From assembly GCF_019212185.1 (NCBI RefSeq), contig NZ_CP078138.1, forward strand, positions 1 to 64,000: DNA of 64,000 nt, given 5' to 3'. Both the position numbers and the translations under genes were made by a program. Position 1 is the stretch's first letter. Every line of letters starts with the position of its first letter. This DNA comes from Pseudomonas fluorescens. GTDB taxonomy: Bacteria; Pseudomonadota; Gammaproteobacteria; Pseudomonadales; Pseudomonadaceae. Of the stretch, positions 49,864 through 58,011 are shown in pieces. Below the pieces are notes generated by a model. It saw only the letters and a list, made by a program, of their open reading frames with translations. It was not told the origin of the DNA and ran no database searches.

Positions 49864-49890
49864 CGCTGCTCGGAGTTGCTCCGGGCAGCG
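49864..49890. terminator. Hairpin between converging ubiA and small secreted protein gene
   Basis: CGCTGCTCGGAG and CTCCGGGCAGCG form a 12-bp stem with one wobble and a 3-base loop (TTG). No T-run is adjacent. Confidence 0.5.
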
Positions 49891-49904
49891 AGCTGGGGCC
49901 GAGG

Positions 49905-50294
49905 TTATTTCTGCGACATGTGCACCACGTGCCAAACGTCTTTCATTTTGTCACCGGTCATGTCTCCAGGGGCCTTGTCTTTGACAAAGGTGTAGAGCGG
50001 CTTGCCGTCATACGCCCACTGCATAGCGCCGTCGTCACGCTTGACCGTCGACCATTTGCCTTCGGCCTTGTCGCTCGGCGTCGCCATCAGCGGCGGCCAG
50101 TTCTTGGCGCAGTCGTCATTGCACATCGATTTACCGCCGCTGTCCTTGTCGAAGGTGTAAAGCGTCATGCCCTTGTGATCGGTCATCATGCCGTTTTTAT
50201 CGGCCATCGCCGGATCGGCGGCAAAAGCCAAGCCCGGCAAGACCAGCGCAGCGGTCAACATCAGGGCTTTCAAGGAGCGAGCAGAGTGAGTCAT
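49905..50294 (-). CDS. Small secreted protein with Lipoprotein_15-type repeats (COG4315)
   Basis: Exported protein of 129 aa. A signal peptide covers about residues 1-25 (SLKALMLTAALVLPGLAFAA). The mature part has two tandem copies of a short motif: KGMTLYTFDKD with a following CNDDCAKNWPPL, and GKPLYTFVKDKAPGD with VWHVV. This is the secreted repeat called COG4315, of unknown function. No lipobox Cys was found, so it is likely soluble in the periplasm. AAGAAGG precedes the ATG. It is divergent from phoB. Confidence 0.82.
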   Translation of the reverse strand: MTHSARSLKALMLTAALVLPGLAFAADPAMADKNGMMTDHKGMTLYTFDKDSGGKSMCNDDCAKNWPPLMATPSDKAEGKWSTVKRDDGAMQWAYDGKPLYTFVKDKAPGDMTGDKMKDVWHVVHMSQK

Positions 50295-50373
50295 GGAAAC
50301 CTTCTTTTGTGGTTGTCAGGATTCGGACTTAGAGCTTAGCCCAGGATCATGACAATCGCCGCGACACAAAATG

Positions 50374-50407
50374 CTGTAACACGACTGCAATAATTCCGTT
50401 ATCTAAT
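50374..50407 (+). promoter_or_regulatory. Pho box and -10 of phoB
   Basis: CTGTAAC (50374-50380), ACGA, CTGCAAT (50385-50391) match two Pho half-sites spaced 4 bp apart. Ten bases later TCTAAT (50402-50407) is 5/6 of the -10 consensus. The predicted start lies near 50413, about 33 bp before the phoB ATG. Autoregulation of phoB by PhoB is standard. Confidence 0.7.
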
Positions 50408-50445
50408 GCGGCGCAAGACAGTTAAATGACAAGAGGATTAAACCC

Positions 50446-51135
50446 ATGGTTGGCAGGAGCATTCTGATCGTCGACGACGAAGCGCCCATCCGCGAAATGA
50501 TCGCCGTGGCGCTGGAAATGGCCGGCTATGACTGCCTGGAGGCCGAGAACTCCCAGCAGGCGCACGCTATTATCGTCGACCGCAAGCCCGACCTGATCCT
50601 GCTCGACTGGATGCTGCCCGGAACCTCCGGCATTGAACTGGCCCGCCGCCTCAAGCGCGATGAACTGACGGGTGATATCCCGATCATCATGCTCACCGCC
50701 AAGGGCGAAGAGGACAACAAGATTCAGGGCCTGGAAGTGGGCGCTGACGACTACATCACCAAACCCTTCTCCCCACGGGAACTGGTGGCCCGCCTCAAAG
50801 CCGTGCTGCGTCGCACGGGTCCGGCCGAAGGTGAAGCGCCAATCGAAGTCGGCGGCCTGCTTCTGGACCCGATCAGTCACCGCGTGACCATCGACGGCAA
50901 ACCTGCGGAAATGGGCCCGACTGAATACCGCCTGCTGCAGTTTTTCATGACCCACCAGGAACGCGCCTACACCCGCGGGCAATTGCTCGATCAGGTCTGG
51001 GGCGGCAACGTGTATGTCGAGGAGCGCACGGTCGACGTGCACATCCGTCGCCTGCGCAAGGCCCTGGGGGATGCTTATGAGAATCTGGTACAAACTGTGC
51101 GCGGCACCGGCTATCGTTTTTCCACCAAGGCCTGA
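50446..51135 (+). CDS. phoB: Phosphate regulon response regulator PhoB
   Basis: OmpR-type response regulator of 229 aa. The phospho-acceptor Asp is in [10 protein letters not shown] near residue 53, with the acidic pair in [10 protein letters not shown] and the Lys in [10 protein letters not shown]. The C-terminal winged helix carries [15 protein letters not shown]. PhoB, phosphorylated by PhoR under phosphate limitation, activates pst and pho genes through Pho boxes like those found here upstream of phoB, pstS and pstC. Confidence 0.98.
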   Translation: MVGRSILIVDDEAPIREMIAVALEMAGYDCLEAENSQQAHAIIVDRKPDLILLDWMLPGTSGIELARRLKRDELTGDIPIIMLTAKGEEDNKIQGLEVGADDYITKPFSPRELVARLKAVLRRTGPAEGEAPIEVGGLLLDPISHRVTIDGKPAEMGPTEYRLLQFFMTHQERAYTRGQLLDQVWGGNVYVEERTVDVHIRRLRKALGDAYENLVQTVRGTGYRFSTKA

Positions 51136-51181
51136 GTCGAGCCCCACCGACCCGAGACGCTGACAAGGACGCATTTTCTCC

Positions 51182-52504
51182 GTGAACCAAAACTGGCATG
51201 GCACTCTGATCCGCCACATGCTGTTACTGGTCACCGGCTGCCTGGTGATCGGTCTGATCAGCGGCTATTACGGCTGGAGCCTGGCCGCTGGCCTGGGGAT
51301 CTACCTGGGTTGGACCCTCAAGCAATTGCTGCGCCTGCACGAGTGGCTGCGCCTGCACCAACCCGATGAAGCACCGCCCGATGGCTACGGCCTGTGGGGC
51401 GAAGTGTTCGACAGCATCTATCACCTGCAACGCCGTGACCAGCGGGTGCGCGGGCGCCTGCAAGCGGTAATCGACCGAGTCCAGGAGTCCACTGCTGCGC
51501 TCAAAGATGCCGTAGTCATGCTCGACAGCGACGGCAACCTGGAATGGTGGAACCGCGCCGCCGAAACCCTGCTGGGCCTCAAGACGCCGCAGGACAGTGG
51601 CCAGCCGGTGACCAACCTGGTGCGCCATCCACGGTTCAAGGAATACTTCGAACAGGACAGCTACGCCGAACCGCTGGAAATCCCTTCGCCGACCAACGAC
51701 CGGATGCGTATCCAGCTGTACATCACCCGTTACGGCAACAATGAACACCTGATGCTGGTGCGCGATGTAACGCGCATCCACCAGCTCGAGCAGATGCGCA
51801 AAGACTTCATCGCCAACGTCTCCCACGAACTGCGCACGCCACTGACCGTGATCTGCGGCTACCTGGAAACCCTGCTCGACAACGTCGAAGAGGTGAATCC
51901 ACGCTGGACCCGCGCGCTGCAACAGATGCAGCAGCAAGGCGGGCGCATGCAAACCCTGCTCAATGACCTGCTGTTGCTGGCCAAGCTGGAAGCCACCGAT
52001 TACCCCTCGGACAACCAGCCGGTGGCCATCGACACCCTGCTGCAGTCGATCAAGAGCGACGCCGTGGCACTGTCCGGATCACGCAACCAGCGCATCACCC
52101 TGGAAGCCGACCCGACGATTGCGCTCAAGGGCAGCGAGGCCGAATTGCGCAGCGCGTTTTCCAACCTGGTGTTCAACGCGGTGAAGTACACCCCGGCCGA
52201 AGGCAATATCCGCATTCGCTGGTGGGGCGATGATCAGGGCGCTCACCTGAGCGTGCAGGACTCGGGAATCGGCATCGACAACAAGCACCTGCCACGCCTG
52301 ACCGAACGCTTCTACCGCGTCGACTCCAGTCGCAACTCCAACACCGGTGGCACCGGCCTCGGCCTGGCGATCGTCAAGCACGTGCTGCTGCGCCATCGTG
52401 CGCGCATGGAAATCAGCAGCGTGCCGGGCCATGGCAGCACCTTCACCTGCCATTTCGTGCCGACGCAGGTTACCCGATTGCTGGCCGGCAGCCTGACCGA
52501 CTAG
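51182..52504 (+). CDS. phoR: Phosphate regulon sensor kinase PhoR
   Basis: Membrane histidine kinase of 440 aa. Two N-terminal helices (HMLLLVTGCLVIGLISGYYG, then a second) are followed by a PAS-like region (about 95-190), the His box FIANVSHELRTPL near residue 213, and a HATPase with NAVKYTPAEGN and GTGLGLAIVKHVL. It uses a GTG start at 51182 with AAGGA about 11 bp upstream. It is 46 bp after phoB. PhoR senses the Pst/PhoU state. Confidence 0.97.
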   Translation: MNQNWHGTLIRHMLLLVTGCLVIGLISGYYGWSLAAGLGIYLGWTLKQLLRLHEWLRLHQPDEAPPDGYGLWGEVFDSIYHLQRRDQRVRGRLQAVIDRVQESTAALKDAVVMLDSDGNLEWWNRAAETLLGLKTPQDSGQPVTNLVRHPRFKEYFEQDSYAEPLEIPSPTNDRMRIQLYITRYGNNEHLMLVRDVTRIHQLEQMRKDFIANVSHELRTPLTVICGYLETLLDNVEEVNPRWTRALQQMQQQGGRMQTLLNDLLLLAKLEATDYPSDNQPVAIDTLLQSIKSDAVALSGSRNQRITLEADPTIALKGSEAELRSAFSNLVFNAVKYTPAEGNIRIRWWGDDQGAHLSVQDSGIGIDNKHLPRLTERFYRVDSSRNSNTGGTGLGLAIVKHVLLRHRARMEISSVPGHGSTFTCHFVPTQVTRLLAGSLTD

Positions 52505-52628
52505 CACCCAGGCAGCACTACCCCTAGGCAATTGCCCTGTCAGCCGCTACATTGGCTGACTTGAGCCTGCCTTTCAGGCTCGTATTCAGCCTTTCTATTC
52601 GCCGACACGGAACCTGCAAAACTCCATC

Positions 52629-53969
52629 ATGGACCCTTCCCCTGGCTTGTCCCTCGCTACACTCTTCGCCGATTTCGGCATGATTCTTTTTGCACTGATC
52701 CTGGTTTTGCTCAACGGTTTCTTCGTTGCGGCAGAATTTGCCATGGTCAAATTGCGTTCGACCCGGGTCGAAGCGATTGCCGACCAGAACGGCTGGCGCG
52801 GGCACATCCTGCGCACCGTGCACAGCCAGCTCGACGCCTACCTGTCGGCCTGCCAACTGGGTATTACCTTGGCCTCCCTCGGCCTGGGCTGGGTCGGTGA
52901 GCCGGCGTTTGCGCATATCCTCGAACCGTTGCTGGCTGCGGTAGGTGTCGATTCGCCGGAAGTCATCAAGGGCGTGTCGTTCTTCACCGCCTTCTTCATC
53001 ATTTCCTACCTGCACATTGTGGTGGGTGAGCTGGCGCCGAAGTCCTGGGCCATTCGCAAGCCGGAGCTCTTGTCGCTCTGGACGGCGGTGCCGCTGTACC
53101 TGTTCTACTGGGCCATGTACCCGGCCATCTATCTGCTCAATGCCAGCGCCAACGCGATTCTGCGGATTGCCGGCCAGGGTGAGCCCGGCCCTCATCACGA
53201 ACACCATTACAGCCGCGAAGAACTGAAGCTGATCCTGCACTCCAGCCGTGGCCAGGACCCGAGCGACCAAGGCATGCGCGTGCTCGCATCGGCCGTGGAA
53301 ATGGGCGAACTGGAGGTGGTCGACTGGGCCAACTCGCGCGAAGACCTGGTAACGCTGGAGATCAATGCGCCGCTCAAGGAAATCCTCGCGATGTTCCGCC
53401 GCCATAAGTTCAGCCGCTACCCGGTGTACGACAGTGAGCACCAGGAGTTTGTCGGCCTGCTGCACATCAAGGACCTTTTGCTGGAACTGGCGGCACTGGA
53501 CCACATTCCCGAGTCGTTCAACCTGGCCGAGCTGACCCGCCCACTGGAGCGCGTGTCCCGGCACATGCCGCTGTCGCAGTTGCTGGAGCAGTTCCGCAAG
53601 GGCGGCTCGCACTTCGCCGTGGTGGAAGAGGCCGATGGCAACATCATTGGCTACCTGACCATGGAGGACGTGCTGGAGGTGCTGGTCGGCGATATCCAGG
53701 ACGAACACCGCAAGGCCGAGCGCGGCATCCTCGCTTACCAGCCGGGCAAGTTGCTGGTGCGCGGTGACACGCCGCTGTTCAAGGTCGAGCGCCTGCTGGG
53801 CATCGACCTCGATCACGTCGAAGCCGAAACCCTCGCCGGCCTGGTCTACGAGAGCCTCAAGCGCGTGCCGGAAGAGGAAGAAGTGCTGGAAGTCGAAGGC
53901 TTGCGGATTATCATCAAGAAGATGAAAGGTCCGAAGATCGTCCTGGCCAAGGTGTTGATGCTCAACTGA
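52629..53969 (+). CDS. CNNM / CBS / CorC-HlyC domain transporter-like protein
   Basis: Hemolysin-family protein of 446 aa. An N-terminal DUF21 (CNNM) domain with about 4 transmembrane helices covers about residues 1-180 (LNGFFVAAEFAMVKLRSTRV is its first signature), two CBS domains lie at about 210-340 (FSRYPVYDSEHQEFVGLLHI), and a CorC/HlyC domain closes the protein (VEGLRIIIKKM). Relatives export Mg2+ or Co2+ or resist them. No gene partner is adjacent. The ribosome site is weak (CGGAACC). Confidence 0.88.
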   Translation: MDPSPGLSLATLFADFGMILFALILVLLNGFFVAAEFAMVKLRSTRVEAIADQNGWRGHILRTVHSQLDAYLSACQLGITLASLGLGWVGEPAFAHILEPLLAAVGVDSPEVIKGVSFFTAFFIISYLHIVVGELAPKSWAIRKPELLSLWTAVPLYLFYWAMYPAIYLLNASANAILRIAGQGEPGPHHEHHYSREELKLILHSSRGQDPSDQGMRVLASAVEMGELEVVDWANSREDLVTLEINAPLKEILAMFRRHKFSRYPVYDSEHQEFVGLLHIKDLLLELAALDHIPESFNLAELTRPLERVSRHMPLSQLLEQFRKGGSHFAVVEEADGNIIGYLTMEDVLEVLVGDIQDEHRKAERGILAYQPGKLLVRGDTPLFKVERLLGIDLDHVEAETLAGLVYESLKRVPEEEEVLEVEGLRIIIKKMKGPKIVLAKVLMLN

Positions 53970-53999
53970 TTGGGACTCATCGTACTTCCACCACAGAAC

Positions 54000-54072
54000 C
54001 TGTAGGAGCTGGCTCGCCAGCGAAGCTTGCGCGCCCTCAATGACGCCTTCGCCGGCAAGCCGGCTCCCACAG
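54000..54072. repeat. REP doublet
   Basis: CTGTAGGAGCTGGC on the left and GCCGGCTCCCACAG on the right are inverted, with GCCAGCGAAGC and TTCGCCGGC inside. It lies between the CNNM/CorC gene and the M23 peptidase gene, which converge. Confidence 0.8.
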
Positions 54073-54073
54073 T

Positions 54074-54994
54074 TCATTTGCCGAATGCAAAGTTCGGCAG
54101 GCCGCCCACCGGCTGGTTGAATTGATACGGAATCGACACCAGCCCCATCCCGGTATTGCGCTGCACCACAAAGTGCAGGTGCGGGCCGCTGCTGTTGCCG
54201 GTATTGCCCGACAGCGCCAAGGCGCTGCCCACCGCCACCCGCTGGCCCTCGCGAACGCGCACCGAGCCCTGCTTGAGGTGCAGGTACACGCCCATGGTCC
54301 CATCGCTGTGCAGCACCCGTACGAAGTTGCCTGACGGATGAGTGCCACGCCCACTCTGCGAGTTTTCGGTCTTCACCACGACACCGCCACGGGCGGCGAT
54401 GATCGGCGTGCCTTCGGGCATGGCGATGTCCATGGCATAGCGGCTCTTCGGCCCGAAGTGGCTGTATTGGCCGTTGGCGCCCTGACTGATACGAAATGGA
54501 CCGCCACGCCAGGGCAACGGGTAGCGATAGGCCGTGGCGCTGCCTTTAGGGTCGCCCAGCGAATACTTGAGCCTGGGAATGTACGCCAGCGGTTTTGAGG
54601 CTTGAGTCGCGGTGAGCTGCGCCAGGCGCACGCTGGTGCGCAGCGGTATGACCCGGCGGATGGGCTTGCGGGGTGCCCCGCTGACGTTCTTCACGGCAGC
54701 GAAGCTCAATTCGATCTCGACCGGTGCATACAGGTCGTTGCGCACGTAGACGCTGTCCACGCCGTCTTTTTTCAGGATGACGTAATACACCTGACGGTCC
54801 AGATGCTCGTCCATCTGGTCCAGAAAGACGAACACCTTTGAGCCTTTCGAGGGGCGGTCGCTGTAACTGACCACGCCATTGGCATCGGTGGATTTGTAGA
54901 TCGTCCCGGCGCCCGCCGTAGCGCACGCCATGAACAGAGCACAACACAGCAGCAGGCGCATGAGCATGGGCAGGACTCTGTCGACGGAAGGCAT
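54074..54994 (-). CDS. M23 peptidase with N-terminal DUF4124-like domain
   Basis: Predicted exported cell-wall enzyme of 306 aa. A signal segment (LMRLLLCCALFMACATAGAG) is followed by a DUF4124-like region (TIYKSTDANGVVSYSDRPS) and a C-terminal M23 (LytM) domain with zinc ligands in HFGPKSRYAMDIAMPEG and GPHLHFVVQR. The catalytic His pattern HLHF is intact, so endopeptidase activity is plausible. Start choice is uncertain: ATG 54994 is used; 54967 is also possible. It converges with the CNNM/CorC gene. Confidence 0.82.
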   Translation of the reverse strand: MPSVDRVLPMLMRLLLCCALFMACATAGAGTIYKSTDANGVVSYSDRPSKGSKVFVFLDQMDEHLDRQVYYVILKKDGVDSVYVRNDLYAPVEIELSFAAVKNVSGAPRKPIRRVIPLRTSVRLAQLTATQASKPLAYIPRLKYSLGDPKGSATAYRYPLPWRGGPFRISQGANGQYSHFGPKSRYAMDIAMPEGTPIIAARGGVVVKTENSQSGRGTHPSGNFVRVLHSDGTMGVYLHLKQGSVRVREGQRVAVGSALALSGNTGNSSGPHLHFVVQRNTGMGLVSIPYQFNQPVGGLPNFAFGK

Positions 54995-55061
54995 GAAAAT
55001 CAGCCTAGCAGCCAAAATTGTCCTGCATGGTCGGCAGCTGTTGCAAAGCGTGCTGCGCCGG

Positions 55062-55994
55062 TCACGCCCCCGGAATGAAGTGTTTCTGCGCAGTCCCACG
55101 GGCGATCAGGCGCGAAATGTAGTCGAGCTTCTGCGCGTCCTGATCGACGAAACGAAACGTCAGCTGCAACCATTCGCTGTCGGGTTTGGGTTCATGGGCG
55201 ACGATGGCGTGCAGGTAGCCGTTGAGGCGCGCCGTTTCCGCGTTGTCACCCTGCTCCAGATCGAGCACAGCGCTGTCGAGGACCTGTGGCAGGGTCTCGG
55301 TGCGCTTGATCACCAACAGTGCCTCCTTGATGCTCAGGGCCTTGATCACGCAGGGCTGGCTGCCGCTGGGCAGACGCAGCTGGCCCTGGCCACGGCCGCC
55401 AGCCACTGCAGGCGCGGGTGGTTTGACCGGCGGGCTGTTGAGCAGGCCCTTGCTCGCATCCGCGGCGCTGGTGCCCTGCAGGTAAGCATTGGCCGCGACG
55501 GTTGCCGCCGGGGCTGGTGCATTGGCCCTGGTGGCCGTCAAGGCGCTCAGCGAGTCGTTGGCGAATGCCGGCGCCAGGCGGGTCGGCGCCTGATTCATCA
55601 ACGCGTCGAGCTTGCCAATCTTGTTCAGGGCCTGCTTGACCTTGCTCAGTAACTGCTCGTTGGTGAATGGCTTGCTCACGTAGCCAGAGACGCCAGCCTG
55701 GATCGCCTGGACCACGTTCTCCTTGTCGCCCCGGCTGGTCACCATGATGAACGGCATGCTCCGCAGAGCGGGTTGCTCGCGGCACCAGGTGAGCAATTCC
55801 AGCCCGGACATCTCCGGCATTTCCCAATCGCACAGCACCAGGTCGAAAGCTTCACGGGCCAACAGGGCCTGGGCCTTTTTGCCGTTGACCGCGTCTTCGA
55901 TGCGCATGCCCGGGAAGTAGTTGCGCAGGCACTTCTTCACCAGATCACGAATGAACGCTGCATCGTCCACGACCAACACATTGACCTTACTCAT
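55062..55994 (-). CDS. Single-domain-type response regulator with PilZ-like C-terminus
   Basis: Protein of 310 aa. A CheY-like receiver covers residues 1-125 (VLVVDDAAFIRDLVKKCLR, phospho-Asp in LVLCDWEMPEM, Lys in YVSKPFTNEQ). An Ala/Pro-rich linker (about 140-200) leads to a C-terminal part (about 205-300) that looks like a degenerate PilZ fold: the RxxxR motif is not visible. P. aeruginosa PA5364 has the same place. ATG 55994 has AAGGGG upstream. A link to phoU is positional only. Confidence 0.78.
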   Translation of the reverse strand: MSKVNVLVVDDAAFIRDLVKKCLRNYFPGMRIEDAVNGKKAQALLAREAFDLVLCDWEMPEMSGLELLTWCREQPALRSMPFIMVTSRGDKENVVQAIQAGVSGYVSKPFTNEQLLSKVKQALNKIGKLDALMNQAPTRLAPAFANDSLSALTATRANAPAPAATVAANAYLQGTSAADASKGLLNSPPVKPPAPAVAGGRGQGQLRLPSGSQPCVIKALSIKEALLVIKRTETLPQVLDSAVLDLEQGDNAETARLNGYLHAIVAHEPKPDSEWLQLTFRFVDQDAQKLDYISRLIARGTAQKHFIPGA

Positions 55995-56102
55995 CGACCA
56001 CCCCTTGTGCATGCCCCGACCAGGCATTTCGCCAATACACTTCAGTCACGCCGGGACTTTTCTCGTTCGCGGGCGCCAAAAATCCAATCGCACAAACGAA
56101 AA

Positions 56103-56124
56103 CGCCCGGCCAAAAGGCCGGGCG
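56103..56124 (-). terminator. Rho-independent terminator after phoU
   Basis: CGCCCGGCC and GGCCGGGCG form a perfect 9-bp stem around AAAA, followed on the minus strand by TTTTCG. It closes the pst-phoU cluster. Confidence 0.88.
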
Positions 56125-56140
56125 CTTCAATTGGGCAATC

Positions 56141-56902
56141 TTACTTATCGTCCGTTTCGCCCGGAACATTAGCGGATTCACCGCTGGTGCCCTCAACTTC
56201 TTCCTTCATGCGCTTGAGGCCCATGTGCCGGACATCGGTGCCGCGCACCAGATAGATGACCAATTCGGAGATGTTGCGCGCGTGGTCGCCGATACGCTCC
56301 AGGGAACGCAGGACCCAGATGATGCTCAATACCCGCGAGATCGAGCGCGGATCTTCCATCATGTAGGTGGCCAGCTCGCGCAGCGCAGTCTTGTACTCGC
56401 GGTCGATGATTTTGTCGTACTGGGCCACGGACAACGCCAGGTCGGCGTCGAAACGGGCAAACGCGTCCAGCGCATCGCGGACCATGTTGCGCACCTGGTC
56501 ACCGATATGCCGCACTTCGACGTAGCCACGCGGGGCTTCGCCTTCTTCACACAACTGGATAGCACGGCGGGCGATCTTGGTCGCTTCATCACCGATGCGC
56601 TCCAGGTCGATCACCGACTTGGAAATGCTGATGATCAGACGCAGGTCGGATGCAGCCGGCTGGCGCCGGGCGAGAATGCGCAGGCATTCTTCGTCGATGT
56701 TGCGCTCCATCTGGTTGATCTGGTCATCGATCTCGCGCACTTGCTGAGCCAGGCCGGAATCCGCCTCGATCAGCGCGGTGACCGCGTCATTGACCTGCTT
56801 CTCCACCAACCCACCCATCGCCAGCAAATGGCTGCGTACTTCTTCCAGCTCAGCGTTGAACTGCGCGGAAATGTGGTGGGTTAAACCTTCCTTCGAAATC
56901 AT
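56141..56902 (-). CDS. phoU: Phosphate signalling protein PhoU
   Basis: Cytoplasmic helical protein of 253 aa that links Pst transport state to PhoR and keeps the Pho regulon off in high phosphate. Two PhoU three-helix repeats are seen, with metal-binding-like DLERIGDEATKIARRA near residue 78 and SLERIGDHARNISELV near 195. ATG 56902 has GGAG 8 bp upstream; an open frame begins at 56947. It is last in the pst cluster, 112 bp after pstB, with a repeat in the gap. Confidence 0.97.
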   Translation of the reverse strand: MISKEGLTHHISAQFNAELEEVRSHLLAMGGLVEKQVNDAVTALIEADSGLAQQVREIDDQINQMERNIDEECLRILARRQPAASDLRLIISISKSVIDLERIGDEATKIARRAIQLCEEGEAPRGYVEVRHIGDQVRNMVRDALDAFARFDADLALSVAQYDKIIDREYKTALRELATYMMEDPRSISRVLSIIWVLRSLERIGDHARNISELVIYLVRGTDVRHMGLKRMKEEVEGTSGESANVPGETDDK

Positions 56903-56911
56903 GGTTTTGCT

Positions 56912-57010
56912 CCGCAAAAGCTGTGAGCTGCAAGCGCCAAGCTGCAAGCTGATAGATGTCGTTACGCTGAACCGCTGTTACTTGCCGCTTGAAGCTCGCG
57001 ACTTGAAGCC
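56912..57010. repeat. Repeat-rich inverted element in the pstB-phoU gap
   Basis: GAGCTGCAAGCG (56925-56936) and CGCTTGAAGCTC (56986-56997) are inverted copies matching 11 of 12. AGCTGCAAGC also repeats at 56940-56949. This resembles a widespread intergenic repeat of fluorescent pseudomonads, different from the CTGTAGGAGC REP. Confidence 0.6.
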
Positions 57011-57014
57011 GCGA

Positions 57015-57848
57015 TTAGCCATATCGCCCGGTGATGTAGTCTTCGGTCTGCTTCTTCGCCGGGTTGGTGAACAGCGTGTCGGTATCGCCGAATTCCACCA
57101 GTTTGCCCATGTACATGAACGCCGTGTAGTCGGAAACTCGCGCCGCCTGCTGCATGTTGTGGGTCACGATGACAATGGTGAACTTGGATTTCAGCTCGTA
57201 GATCAGCTCTTCGACTTTCAGCGTCGAGATTGGGTCGAGTGCCGAGCATGGCTCATCGAGCAGTAGCACTTCCGGCTCGACGGCGATGGTACGGGCGATC
57301 ACCAGACGCTGCTGCTGACCACCGGACAGGCCCAGTGCCGACTCATGCAGGCGATCCTTGACCTCATCCCACAGGGCTGCGCCCTTCAGTGCCCACTCGA
57401 CCGCTTCGTCGAGCACGCGTTTTTTGTTGATCCCCTGGATACGCAGGCCGTAGACCACGTTTTCATAGATGGTCTTGGGGAATGGGTTGGGCTTCTGGAA
57501 CACCATGCCGACACGGCGACGCAGCTCGGCGACATCCTCGCCCTTGCGGTAGATGTTGTTGCCGTAGAGATTGATCGCGCCCTCGACCCGGCAACCGTCC
57601 ACCAGATCGTTCATCCGGTTGAAGGTGCGCAGCAGGGTCGACTTGCCACAGCCGGACGGGCCGATGAAGGCGGTCACGCGCTGTTTCGGGATATTCATGC
57701 TGACGTCGAACAGCGCTTGTTTCTCGCCGTAGAACAGGCTCAGGCCCGGCACTTCGATGGCCACGGTTTCCTGCTCGAGGTTCAGGCTCTGCTTGTCGCG
57801 ACCCAGGGCAGACATGTTGATGCCGTGGGTATGGGTTTCGTGTTGCAT
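57015..57848 (-). CDS. pstB: Phosphate ABC transporter ATPase PstB
   Basis: ATPase of the high-affinity phosphate importer, 277 aa. Walker [12 protein letters not shown] near residue 73, signature [12 protein letters not shown] near 176, Walker [13 protein letters not shown] near 195, switch His in [14 protein letters not shown] lies 5 bp before the ATG. It is third of the pstC-pstA-pstB-phoU group, with a REP doublet between pstA and pstB that may lower or protect the downstream message. Confidence 0.97.
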   Translation of the reverse strand: MQHETHTHGINMSALGRDKQSLNLEQETVAIEVPGLSLFYGEKQALFDVSMNIPKQRVTAFIGPSGCGKSTLLRTFNRMNDLVDGCRVEGAINLYGNNIYRKGEDVAELRRRVGMVFQKPNPFPKTIYENVVYGLRIQGINKKRVLDEAVEWALKGAALWDEVKDRLHESALGLSGGQQQRLVIARTIAVEPEVLLLDEPCSALDPISTLKVEELIYELKSKFTIVIVTHNMQQAARVSDYTAFMYMGKLVEFGDTDTLFTNPAKKQTEDYITGRYG

Positions 57849-57918
57849 GGGAGGCTCCCTGTGCTAACAAATTCGGTTCGGTTGCCATAGGCCAAGGCCT
57901 GCGGTTACACAATTCTTT

Positions 57919-58006
57919 CTGTAGGAGCGAGCCTGCTCGCGATGGTCGTTCAGACACAGAAAATGTGTCGGATGTACCTTCTTCGCGAGCAGGCTCGCTC
58001 CTACAG
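57919..58006. repeat. REP doublet in the pstA-pstB gap
   Basis: The 24-bp arm that begins CTGTAGGAGCGAGCCTGCTC has a perfect complement ending GAGCAGGCTCGCTCCTACAG. The two flank about 40 bp. It lies inside the pst operon, between the pstA stop and the pstB start. Confidence 0.9.
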
Positions 58007-58011
58007 GGTTA

